16,090 bases of DNA. Origin: Alphaproteobacteria bacterium. Its GTDB lineage: Bacteria > Pseudomonadota > Alphaproteobacteria > UBA8366. How positions within the stretch are numbered: the stretch's first letter is position 1; each line of letters starts with the position of its first letter. The stretch spans positions 1 through 16,090 of the forward strand of contig JAOTYV010000079.1 of NCBI GenBank assembly GCA_029861675.1. Direction: 5' to 3'. Below, in pieces: positions 8,656-15,926 of this stretch. The notes beneath the pieces are model-generated. The model did not search any database. It worked only from the letters and a program-made list of their open reading frames with translations, and was not told the origin of the DNA. Made by a program: the position numbers and the translations under genes.

Positions 8656-10824
8656 ATGACTAATTCAACGGCGACGTATCGCGGTTTACTGCTCAAAGCG
8701 CCATTACACTTCAATATCATTGCGATATTCATCGCCATATTCCTCATGCTTGCGGGCGGGCTGATCTGGTACAATTACCGGACGAATTCGGAGCTCGCCC
8801 TCGAGGCGGCCGATTCCTTGCTCGGCAATGTGAGCGAAAAGGTCCTCGAGCGGACCGAGAACTTTATCCAAAATCCGATCACCCTGGTGCGCCTGACATC
8901 CGGTTTGCCCGGTGTGACCACACGCCCGCGCGAGACCGAGCATCCGACCGTGCGGTATTTCCTCGATGCACTCGACTCCTACAGCCAGCTTTACGGCCTG
9001 TTTATCGGCTACGGCAACGGCGATTTCTTTCAGACGGTCAACTTTACGGATGTCGACGCGGTAACGCGCGAACGACTGCTGGTGCCCGAAAACGCCCGAT
9101 ACGGCGTCCGGCTCATCCTCAAGGGCGACGACGGGAAGAGAATGCAGACCTGGCGGTTTCTCGACGCCAAGCGGAAAGTCGTCAAGACGTTGCCTTCGAC
9201 GGAGGCAACCTACGATCCCCGGGTCCGGCCCTGGTATAAATCCGCGCTCGACAAAAATGAAACGTCGATGACCAACGCCTATATATTCTCCAGCCTCAAG
9301 GCGCCGGGCATTACGGTTTCACACAAGATCCACGTACAGCCAGATGCGGTCATGGCGGTGGATATCACGCTCTCGCGGTTATCGTCCTTCTTGCAGTCTC
9401 AAAAGGTCGGAATGTCCGGCCGGGTCCTGATCTACAATCATCGTAACGAATTGATCGCCTATCCCGATGTGGACAAGACCGTGATGAAGGCGGTCGAAGG
9501 CACAAAGGTAGTGCTTCGGCCCGTAAAGGTTTCGGAACTAAAATTACCCGCGATCACCGAAGCCATACGCCGGTTTGACGGCCAGGAGGACGGCCGGAGG
9601 GTGTATTCGGTCAATGGGGAAGATCATATTGCCAGCGTATCGACACTGCAGAACACCGTCGGATCGACCAAGCGCGTGGCGATCGTGGTTCCCGTGGACG
9701 ATTTTATCGGTCCCATTGCCGCGCATCGAATTCGGAGTCTTCTGTTCTCGCTCGTCCCGTTGCTTCTTTCGATTCCGATGATCGCCTGGGTATCGGAATG
9801 GATCGCGCGTCCGATCCGGCAGATCGTCGACGAGACGAAGAAAATCCGCAATTTCGAATTCGAAAATTCGCAGGATGTGGTGTCCCGGGTAACCGAGATC
9901 CACGAACTTTCGGACTCGGTCGCCACGATGCGAAATGCGATAGAGACCTTTGCCCACTACGTGCCGAAAGCGCTGGTGGAACAGCTCATCCAATCGGGTA
10001 ATCAACAACAGCTCGGCGGCGAGCGGCGGCAATTGTCCATCATGTTTACCGACGTCGCGGGTTTCACCGACATGTCCGAACAGATGTCGCCAGAAGCGTT
10101 GATGTTGAAGACGACGCGGTATTTCCAGGCGCTGGGAGAAATCGTTCTCGAGAATCAGGGGTCGATCGACAAGTTCATCGGCGATGCAATCATGGCATTT
10201 TGGAATGCGCCATTGGATGACCCAAACCATGTCGCCAACGCATGCCGAACAATGCTCTTGTGCAAAGCGCGAAGCGCCGAATTGAACGCAAGCTGGGCGG
10301 CCCAGGGCGAACCGATCATGCGGACGCGTTTCGGATTGCACACCGGCGATACGGTTGTCGGCAATATCGGGTCGGCCGACCGCATGGACTATACCGCGCT
10401 CGGCGCGTCGGTAAATCTAGCGGCGCGCTTGGAAGGACTGAATAAGGAATATGGCACGGAACTGCTGGTGAGTGAGTCCGTCTACCAATTGGAAAAAAAT
10501 GCCTGCTTGTTTCGGCCGGTCGATGTCGCCCGGGTCAAGGGCATTAGCAAACCGGTCCGAGTCTACGAACTTTGCGCCGCCCTCGAAGGTCCCGAGAACA
10601 TTCTCGCCACCGCGGAGCAACGAGCGCTTTGTCTTCACTGGGCGCCGATTTACCAGGAATTTTCTCAAGGCAACTGGAGTGCGGCCAGGGATGGGCTGCA
10701 ACGGTTCGTCGCCGAGTATCCGGATGATAGCGTCGCGGCCAAACATCTGGACCACTGCACGCGGAAACTTGCCGAAGCCGATCTCGCCGGCGCAGAGCCG
10801 CTTTCAGCAATGGCGCGCGATTAG
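8656..10824 (+). CDS. Membrane-bound class III adenylate cyclase with Cache-type sensor
   Basis: A 722-residue enzyme predicted to make cAMP in response to an extracytoplasmic signal. Order: short cytoplasmic N-terminus, membrane helix about 19-39, a large periplasmic sensor (about 40-357) with DPRVRPWY (187-194), the mark of Cache domains, a second membrane helix about 358-380, a HAMP linker beginning ARPIRQIVDETKKI, then the cyclase domain about 455-640. Key residues are present: metal-binding Asp466 (FTDVAGFT) and Asp510 (GDAIMAFW), adenine-specifying Lys506 and Thr580, transition-state Asn587 and Arg591 (ASVNLAARLE). Thr rather than Asp at 580 points to class IIIb. The tail (about 655-705, NWSAARDGLQRFVAEYPDD) looks like a TPR-type helix pair. 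The ATG at 8656 follows AGGGATCAGG; an upstream in-frame GTG at 8578 lacks a binding site. Divergent from mutA. Confidence 0.93.
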   Translation: MTNSTATYRGLLLKAPLHFNIIAIFIAIFLMLAGGLIWYNYRTNSELALEAADSLLGNVSEKVLERTENFIQNPITLVRLTSGLPGVTTRPRETEHPTVRYFLDALDSYSQLYGLFIGYGNGDFFQTVNFTDVDAVTRERLLVPENARYGVRLILKGDDGKRMQTWRFLDAKRKVVKTLPSTEATYDPRVRPWYKSALDKNETSMTNAYIFSSLKAPGITVSHKIHVQPDAVMAVDITLSRLSSFLQSQKVGMSGRVLIYNHRNELIAYPDVDKTVMKAVEGTKVVLRPVKVSELKLPAITEAIRRFDGQEDGRRVYSVNGEDHIASVSTLQNTVGSTKRVAIVVPVDDFIGPIAAHRIRSLLFSLVPLLLSIPMIAWVSEWIARPIRQIVDETKKIRNFEFENSQDVVSRVTEIHELSDSVATMRNAIETFAHYVPKALVEQLIQSGNQQQLGGERRQLSIMFTDVAGFTDMSEQMSPEALMLKTTRYFQALGEIVLENQGSIDKFIGDAIMAFWNAPLDDPNHVANACRTMLLCKARSAELNASWAAQGEPIMRTRFGLHTGDTVVGNIGSADRMDYTALGASVNLAARLEGLNKEYGTELLVSESVYQLEKNACLFRPVDVARVKGISKPVRVYELCAALEGPENILATAEQRALCLHWAPIYQEFSQGNWSAARDGLQRFVAEYPDDSVAAKHLDHCTRKLAEADLAGAEPLSAMARD

Positions 10825-10858
10825 CGGTATCGTGAAATTCCCATCGCCGAAATCTGGC

Positions 10859-10875
10859 GCCGCCCGCGCGGCGGT
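10859..10875. terminator. Weak hairpin between convergent cyclase and hicB-like genes
   Basis: CCGCC at 10860-10864 pairs with GGCGG at 10870-10874 around a CGCGC loop, extendable by a G-T pair. It lies about 35 bases after the cyclase stop and directly after the hicB-like stop on the other strand, so it could serve both genes. No T-tract follows in either direction, so it would not be a classical rho-independent terminator. Confidence 0.25.
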
Positions 10876-11184
10876 CTACTCCTGACACTCCACAGGCACG
10901 CCGGGGGCAAATCGGCCCATATTATGACGCCAGTATTTTTCCAAGACGCCGGCGATATGAGCGGGTAACTGCAAATTCCTGAGCCCTGGCGACGCCTTGA
11001 TCGGCACGGGAACCACTTGCTGATTGCCGATGCGCCCCCCGATAATCTCCTCCAACGCAAAACGTGCATGCAACAAAGCATCCTGCTCTGAATTTCCCGA
11101 AACGCTCAACTCCGGAAAATGCGGCGCGGTCACCCGGACGGCGCCGTTGGCGTCGTGGAAAATTTCGACCGGATAGGAGATCAT
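10876..11184 (-). CDS. HicB-like protein (orphan antitoxin-type)
   Basis: A 102-residue protein whose first 60 residues match the HicB-like fold: YPVEIFHDANGAVRVTAPHF, then PELSVSGNSEQDALLHARFA, then LEEII. This 'Y.v.i..d..g.yvv..PdfPe..t.G.t.eeAl..A..al' pattern is that of HicB antitoxins, degenerate RNase-H-like proteins that neutralise the HicA mRNA interferase. The remaining 40 residues (VPVPIKASPGLRNLQLPAHI and onward) do not look like a ribbon-helix-helix or HTH DNA-binding domain. I chose the ATG at 11184; a TTG two codons earlier is the alternative. No HicA-like frame (about 60 residues, double-stranded-RNA-binding-type) is visible on either side, so this is either an orphan antitoxin or a HicB-like protein with another role. 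It converges on the cyclase gene, about 50 bases apart. Confidence 0.75.
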   Translation of the reverse strand: MISYPVEIFHDANGAVRVTAPHFPELSVSGNSEQDALLHARFALEEIIGGRIGNQQVVPVPIKASPGLRNLQLPAHIAGVLEKYWRHNMGRFAPGVPVECQE

Positions 11185-11295
11185 GGGCAACTCGCATGCA
11201 TTACGTTTATCGCGATGATCGGCTCGTTATCATTTCATTGCCGTGTTTCTGCCCCAATTCGATGTTACCGCTTGCCGTGCCTAAGGAAAACCAAT

Positions 11296-11333
11296 TCATA
11301 CCGGCCGTCCGAATATTTCCGACGCCGGTATGA
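11296..11333. promoter_or_regulatory. Inverted repeat upstream of the lipoprotein gene
   Basis: TCATACCGGC at 11296-11305 is exactly mirrored by GCCGGTATGA at 11324-11333. Inside, GTC 11307-11309 pairs with GAC 11321-11323 after a one-base bulge, leaving an 11-base loop. The repeat ends 32 bases before the lipoprotein ATG. It could be a repressor operator or a leader hairpin. A perfect 10-base repeat with a variable spacer may occur by chance about once in a window of this size. Confidence 0.35.
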
Positions 11334-11365
11334 CGACAACGACCATTGCAACACGGAAGAGGAAG

Positions 11366-11824
11366 ATGACTCGTTTTGCATTTCTTGCACTCGCCGGGGC
11401 TCTGTTTGTCGCCGGCTGCGGATCGACACCGGGCGAACGCTCGGTAACCGGTGCCGGAATTGGCGCCAGCGCGGGTGCCGTGCTGGGTGCGGTAACGGGG
11501 TTGTCCGTCGTGCACGGCGCATTGATCGGCGCCGGCGCCGGAGGCCTTACCGGTGCCCTGACCCGGAAAGATCAAATCAATCTCGGCGAACCGGTGTGGA
11601 AATGGAGTTCGGCCTCGCGCGAAGCACGCGACACTGGTCTTGTCCGAAACATTCAAGGCGGGCTCGCCCGGCTGGGATACAATCCCGGACCGGCGGACGG
11701 TGTGATGGGTCAAAAGACCTTTCGCGCGATCCGGCAGTACCAGGCGCGCAAGAAACTTCCGGTGGATGGGCAGCCGACACGCGCGCTCGAGCAGCGTATC
11801 CGGCAGGACTCAAACCGGGCTTGA
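11366..11824 (+). CDS. Lipoprotein with glycine zipper and peptidoglycan-binding domain
   Basis: A 152-residue precursor predicted to be lipid-anchored in the cell envelope. The start ATG at 11366 is favoured over 11330 because GGAAG lies six bases upstream and it gives a canonical lipoprotein signal, MTRFAFLALAGALFVAGC, with lipobox VAGC and Cys18 as the modified residue. Residues about 29-66 form a glycine zipper (GAGIGASAGAVLGAV, then GALIGAGAGG), a membrane-associating hairpin as in Omp_Gly-zip/17 kDa-type proteins. Residues about 90-147 match the PG_binding_1 helical domain (LVRNIQGGLARLGYNPGPAD, GVMGQKTFRAIRQYQ). The combination suggests a linker between outer membrane and cell wall; the role is inferred. 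It converges on ilvA with a gap of only 10 bases. No operon partner is visible. Confidence 0.85.
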   Translation: MTRFAFLALAGALFVAGCGSTPGERSVTGAGIGASAGAVLGAVTGLSVVHGALIGAGAGGLTGALTRKDQINLGEPVWKWSSASREARDTGLVRNIQGGLARLGYNPGPADGVMGQKTFRAIRQYQARKKLPVDGQPTRALEQRIRQDSNRA

Positions 11825-11830
11825 ATGCGG

Positions 11831-11853
11831 CGGGCTACTTAAGAAAGAGCCCG
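11831..11853. terminator. Possible shared hairpin at the lipoprotein/ilvA convergence
   Basis: CGGGCT at 11831-11836 pairs with AGCCCG at 11848-11853 around an 11-base AT-rich loop. It begins 7 bases after the lipoprotein stop and overlaps the last codons and stop of ilvA. No T-tract follows on either strand, so termination here is uncertain. Confidence 0.25.
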
Positions 11854-13349
11854 TAGGCGGGATTCCCGGTCTCCTCGACCGAGGGATAGCCGATATCCTT
11901 GAGAAACGCCGTGAGTTCAACATGCTCCGCGGCCGGCACCTGCATGCCCACCAAGACGCGACCGAAGGCATTTCCGTGGTTGCGGTAATGGAACAGGCTG
12001 ATATTCCAGCCATGCCCCATATGATCCAGAAAATTGAGCAATGCACCCGGCCGTTCGGGAAATTCGAACCGGTACAGCTTCTCGTCGGGTAATGCCTGCG
12101 CCCGCCCGCCGACCATGTAGCGGACATGCCCCTTGGCCAGTTCATTGTCGGTCATGTCCAGGACCGAATAGTCATGGGCGGTCAGGTGATCGACCAGGTC
12201 GGTCTTATCCTGCTCGCCGTTGCGCAGTTCGATGCCGACAAAGATGTACGCCGCGTCCGCGTCCGAATAGCGGTAGTTGAACTCGGTTACCGATCGCGCG
12301 CCGATGATTTGGCAAAATTGCCGAAAGCTCCCGGCCTGCTCGGGGATCGTGACGGCCAGAAGCGCTTCGCGGTGCTCGCCGATTTCCGCCCGCTCGGCAA
12401 TGTGGCGCAGCCGGTCGAAATTGACGTTGGCGCCACAATCCAATGCGACCAGCGTTTCGCCGGAAATCCCCTCGCGCGCGACATAAGCCTTGAGACCCGC
12501 CACACCGAGCGCGCCGGCCGGCTCCGCGATGGATCGGGTTTCGTCGTAGATGTCCTTGATCGCCGCACAAATTTCGTCGGTGTTGACCAATATGACTTCG
12601 TCGACGCACTTGCGGGCGATACGGAATGGCTCCTTACCGACTTGCGCCACGGCAACGCCATCGGCGAACAGCCCCACATGGTTCAACGTCACCCGCTTGC
12701 CCGCTTTCAACGCGTCATGCATGCACGCCGCATCGTCCGGTTCCACACCGATGACCTTGATATCCGGCCACAATGCCTTGACGTAGGCGGCGATGCCGGC
12801 GATCAGGCCGCCGCCGCCGACGGCCACGAATATGGCGTGGATGTCCTGACCGTGCTGGCGCAGGATTTCCATCGCAATCGTCCCTTGTCCGGCGATGACG
12901 TCCGGGTCGTCATAGGGATGGATAAACGCCAACCCCTCCGCCGCGCCGAGCTGTTCCGCGTGACGGCGCGCATCATCCACCGACGTGCCGTGCAACACGA
13001 TCTCCGCATCGAGGCGGCGCACGGCGTCGATTTTAATTCGGGGCGTCGTCTCGGGCATCACGATCACCGCCCGCAGCGACAGACGCCGGGCCGAAAGCGC
13101 AACCCCCTGGGCGTGGTTGCCGGCCGATGCGCAGATCACGCCGCGCTGCCGTTTTTCTGGCGGCAGGTTCGCGATCTTGTTGTGCGCACCACGCAACTTG
13201 AAGGAAAAGACCGGCTGCAGATCCTCGCGTTTCAGCAAGACGGTGTTGCCGAGCCGCTGAGACATGATCGGCATCGGGTCGAGCGGCGTTTCGCGCGCGA
13301 CCTCATACACCTTGGATTTCAGGATCCGCTCTACATACTCTCGAGGCAT
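11835..13349 (-). CDS. ilvA: Threonine deaminase, biosynthetic (IlvA)
   Basis: A 504-residue PLP enzyme that converts L-threonine to 2-oxobutyrate and ammonia, the first step of isoleucine synthesis. The catalytic domain has the PLP lysine in SFKLRGA (Lys51), the substrate loop SAGNHAQGVA (about 75-84) and the phosphate-binding glycine loop VGGGGLIAG (about 177-185). The C-terminal third (about 325-504) holds two ACT-like regulatory domains, starting near LLAVTIPEQAGSFRQF and LYRFEFPERPGALLNFL, which mark the long, isoleucine-inhibited biosynthetic form rather than the short catabolic one. Length is close to E. coli IlvA (514). The ATG at 13349 gives MPREYVERILKSKVYEVA, matching family N-termini; an in-frame TTG at 13397 is less likely. 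It appears to be monocistronic on the minus strand; a downstream position to the membrane-protein gene (106-base gap) leaves readthrough possible. Confidence 0.97.
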   Translation of the reverse strand: MPREYVERILKSKVYEVARETPLDPMPIMSQRLGNTVLLKREDLQPVFSFKLRGAHNKIANLPPEKRQRGVICASAGNHAQGVALSARRLSLRAVIVMPETTPRIKIDAVRRLDAEIVLHGTSVDDARRHAEQLGAAEGLAFIHPYDDPDVIAGQGTIAMEILRQHGQDIHAIFVAVGGGGLIAGIAAYVKALWPDIKVIGVEPDDAACMHDALKAGKRVTLNHVGLFADGVAVAQVGKEPFRIARKCVDEVILVNTDEICAAIKDIYDETRSIAEPAGALGVAGLKAYVAREGISGETLVALDCGANVNFDRLRHIAERAEIGEHREALLAVTIPEQAGSFRQFCQIIGARSVTEFNYRYSDADAAYIFVGIELRNGEQDKTDLVDHLTAHDYSVLDMTDNELAKGHVRYMVGGRAQALPDEKLYRFEFPERPGALLNFLDHMGHGWNISLFHYRNHGNAFGRVLVGMQVPAAEHVELTAFLKDIGYPSVEETGNPAYGLFLK

Positions 13350-13455
13350 TGGCCAGCTCGTTCCATATCGCATACCTGGCGACTGCCTCGCCGGCAACCG
13401 CGACGGAAGCCGGGATACTGCATGACAATCGGCGGATTAAAAGAACTATTTCCGC

Positions 13456-14673
13456 TCAGGGACGGTGCAGCCAGGGAAGATGAATTATTGGATGATTCAA
13501 CCAGCCCGCCCAATCGTAATGCAGAAACTGCGTGACAAAGATGCTGACGGCGACGGCGATCCAGATCGCCGGTACGGCAATCACGACCAGTCCTTCCAAC
13601 GCCCGCCGCCAAATTCGGCGGAGACGTCCATTCCGGCGTTCCTTTCCGTCGATTGCGCCATTCAATAGGTTCAGGCGGGTCAACGTCACCCGCTCGACCG
13701 GCGCCAATTCCGACAGGGTAAGACGGCCAGCGTTTAGGGCGCTCAATATCGCGCCCGCATAGACGCGCGCCGCAACGGCGCGTGTCCCCAAAATTGCGGC
13801 GAAACAAGCTGCCGTCGCCAGCAAGTAGAGCGGCTCGGCCGCCTGCAACGCACGGGCGCGGCTCATATCCTCAAAGCCGGATATGATATGTGGGAACAGC
13901 ATCGGCAGCGCCCGCATGCCGCCCAGCAACACCCAGAATACCGCAACCAACGCGGTCAATCCCAAATAAGCCGACCGGCGTTCGGCAATCAGCAGCCGGA
14001 TCGTGCGCAGTTGAAAAAATGTCCGCCACTGACCCGTGGCGGCATGGCGCGCCTGCGCCATCGGGACATAAATCATGACGATCACGAAGACAGCGATCGC
14101 CGACAAACCCAGGACCGGCCCTACCCATGCCTGCTCATAACCCTTGGTGAACGAATTCTGCCAACCGCTCCACCACGCCAGCAGCCACATCAAACCGATT
14201 GGGAGCGTCACCGCCCATACCGTGAGCAGCGCCTGCATGCCGAGCCGGAGATTGATCCAAAGCGATCCGCTCGCCCTCCAAAACAGATCGGCGAAAAAAT
14301 TCATAATCCGCTGGCGCTTACCGACATGTTCATGCCGAGGTCGGGCGCGGCCGATGATCCAGTTGGGCCAGTCCGCGAAGCCCGCCAACCGCTCGTCCTC
14401 GCGCACGAAGGCGCTGAAATGCGCCGACGGCCCTTCTTCGGCGCCGGCCGCGCGCCGCAAAAACCACTGGCGCAGCACGACCCGCTGTTGCAGCCGGTAG
14501 CTCCAACCGACAACAAGAACCGCGGTGACCGGGGCCAGGCATAACAACAAGCCGAACAGCAGGCGCCAAACACGCCCTAGGAACCATGCAGTTCGTAAGA
14601 ACGCGGTCATCAGCGGCTTAGGAGCGTCGGTCTGAATTTCCGCCGGAATTTCCGCCTGTATTTCCGCAGACAT
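13456..14673 (-). CDS. Multi-pass membrane protein of unknown function, 405 aa
   Basis: I do not recognise this family. The protein shows about six membrane helices, near residues 35-57, 147-168, 182-204, 235-254, 282-303 and 360-383, and a long loop (about 58-145) with many Trp and Arg residues, including FADWPNWIIGRARPRH. The N-terminus carries a short repeat, AEIQAEIPAEIQ, encoded by three 12-base units. Basic stretches such as QARHAATGQWRTFFQLRTIR and GKERRNGRLRRIWRR are probably cytoplasmic. The ATG at 14673 has AGTGGGGG five to six bases upstream and begins 11 bases after the stop of the Tat-exported gene, so the two are very probably cotranscribed. The open frame extends to 14835 across the neighbouring gene but that part is not protein-like. 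Function is unknown; possibly works with the exported neighbour. Confidence 0.85.
   Translation of the reverse strand: MSAEIQAEIPAEIQTDAPKPLMTAFLRTAWFLGRVWRLLFGLLLCLAPVTAVLVVGWSYRLQQRVVLRQWFLRRAAGAEEGPSAHFSAFVREDERLAGFADWPNWIIGRARPRHEHVGKRQRIMNFFADLFWRASGSLWINLRLGMQALLTVWAVTLPIGLMWLLAWWSGWQNSFTKGYEQAWVGPVLGLSAIAVFVIVMIYVPMAQARHAATGQWRTFFQLRTIRLLIAERRSAYLGLTALVAVFWVLLGGMRALPMLFPHIISGFEDMSRARALQAAEPLYLLATAACFAAILGTRAVAARVYAGAILSALNAGRLTLSELAPVERVTLTRLNLLNGAIDGKERRNGRLRRIWRRALEGLVVIAVPAIWIAVAVSIFVTQFLHYDWAGWLNHPIIHLPWLHRP
14636..14671 (-). repeat. Three 12-base tandem units inside the membrane-protein gene
   Basis: Three consecutive units each begin ATTTCCGC on the plus strand (14636, 14648, 14660) and encode Ala-Glu-Ile-Gln/Pro on the minus strand, immediately after the start codon. 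The copies differ only in their last four bases. Such a repeat can expand or contract in frame without breaking the gene. Confidence 0.85.
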
Positions 14674-14684
14674 GATTACCCCCA

Positions 14685-15869
14685 CTAAAGCAATGCGTCG
14701 CCGAGGACCGAACCCTCGGCCAGACGCGTCTCGACGCCCATCAACCGGCCGACGGTCGCGGCAATGCTGCTCTGTTGCACAACTCTGTCGACGATCTGGT
14801 TCTTGGCGACGCCGGGGCCTACGATCAGCGCCCAAATTTCATGCGCCGAGCGGCTTCCAAAGTGATGCTGGTAGGGAACCGCCATCAACGTATTACTGTC
14901 CCGTCCGCAATCGGGAACGATCACAAAGACGGTATTGTCGCGATACGCAGGTTCGCTGCCCGCCGCCGCAACCAGCCGCTCAATGCCGCGATCGATTATG
15001 GCGACGCCACGGGTATAATGCGCCGGATTACCCCAATGCACGTAATCCGGGTCCTGATAATTCACCATCATCAGGCTGGGCTGCAGGGTCCGCATGGCCC
15101 GCACCGCCAGCTCGGTCAGCAGGCCATCGCCGCGCGGATTGATCAGGCCGCCCTGGCCGAAATGGCGGCGCCAGTCTTCCCAAAAATTTTCGATCTCGCG
15201 AACCTGCCCGCCGTCAGCCCCGTCGGCGTTCCCGGCGCGCCGGTAGTCGATCGCTTCCAGCTTGGAAAGCCGGCGCGCCGCCGCCGCCAGTTCCGCATCC
15301 GTACCATCGTGGCGCGCGATCGTGCGGCGCAGCAGGTGGGTCTTGTACCGGTACAGGCTCAACACCTCGGAACGGTAGCGCGCGCCATACAGATGATGGT
15401 TGCCGAAAGTAAAGAATTCCTCTTGCGCGCGGTCCTCGCCATTGACGATCAGCGCCTGATGCGCCGGCACGGCATAGGCCTTGCGCAGATATTCGAACAG
15501 CGTCGGCACGCTGGCCTCGAACCGTTCGCCGAGCAGTTCGCCCCGCACGTCCTGATAGGCTTCGTACTTGCCGGTGAGGATATTCAAGGTGCCCTGGCCA
15601 TGCCCGGTCTTGACCCCTTCCGCCGACTCGATCTCCATCAGCGGGAACAGCGTGCCCCGCTTGGCCAAGATGTGCCGCAGATAGGGCGCATGCGTGTGCG
15701 TTGGATCGATTGTCTCGCGCCGGCGCACGCCGCCGCCGAAGCGAACGATGATGATCTTGGGCCCGGTATAGGCCGCCCGCGCCAGGGCCGGATAGGCAGG
15801 CAACGCCGCGAACGCGGCGCCCGCCAGGGCGCCCCGCGTAAATCCACGCCGATCCAATAGTACCGTCAT
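14685..15869 (-). CDS. Tat-exported DUF1501-like protein (alkaline-phosphatase superfamily)
   Basis: A 394-residue precursor. The N-terminus MTVLLDRRGFTRGALAGAAF with ALPAYPALARA is a twin-arginine signal, so the protein should be folded and cofactor-loaded before export to the periplasm. The mature part begins KIIIVRFGGGVRRRETIDP, which matches the 'vifl.l.GGpShiDtfDp' opening of DUF1501 proteins; then GHGQGTLNILTGKY, NYQDPDYVHWG, VIVPDCGRDSN and HHFGSRSAHEIWALIVGPG follow in the order expected for the phosphatase/sulfatase fold. The place of the usual Asp-His-Gly or Glu-Phe-Gly reads Asp-Cys-Gly, so metal binding may be altered. The ATG at 15869 has AGGAGG about 10 bases upstream; an in-frame TTG at 15905 would bury the Tat motif. 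First gene of a pair with the membrane protein. Substrate unknown. Confidence 0.85.
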   Translation of the reverse strand: MTVLLDRRGFTRGALAGAAFAALPAYPALARAAYTGPKIIIVRFGGGVRRRETIDPTHTHAPYLRHILAKRGTLFPLMEIESAEGVKTGHGQGTLNILTGKYEAYQDVRGELLGERFEASVPTLFEYLRKAYAVPAHQALIVNGEDRAQEEFFTFGNHHLYGARYRSEVLSLYRYKTHLLRRTIARHDGTDAELAAAARRLSKLEAIDYRRAGNADGADGGQVREIENFWEDWRRHFGQGGLINPRGDGLLTELAVRAMRTLQPSLMMVNYQDPDYVHWGNPAHYTRGVAIIDRGIERLVAAAGSEPAYRDNTVFVIVPDCGRDSNTLMAVPYQHHFGSRSAHEIWALIVGPGVAKNQIVDRVVQQSSIAATVGRLMGVETRLAEGSVLGDALL

Positions 15870-15926
15870 AACATCCGCCCCTCCTGGATGGCCCGGCGCC
15901 GTCAACCGCCGGGACTTATGCCGAGA

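Noticed and set aside
2969..13349. A single propionate pathway unit joining ilvA with the mut operon
   Set aside because: IlvA can feed propionyl-CoA through 2-oxobutyrate, but three unrelated, differently oriented genes lie between, and no shared regulatory site was seen.
12126..13535. Long plus-strand open frame (469 codons) opposite ilvA
   Set aside because: It is the antisense of a well-conserved ilvA gene; its translation has no recognisable domains and its length comes from GC-biased third positions.
14674..14835. Upstream extension of the membrane-protein frame
   Set aside because: It overlaps the end of the Tat-exported gene, is Arg-rich shadow sequence, and the ATG at 14673 has its own ribosome site.
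14775..15860. Long plus-strand open frame (361 codons) opposite the Tat-exported gene
   Set aside because: Antisense shadow: the minus strand has a Tat signal, strong ribosome site and family motifs, while this translation has none.
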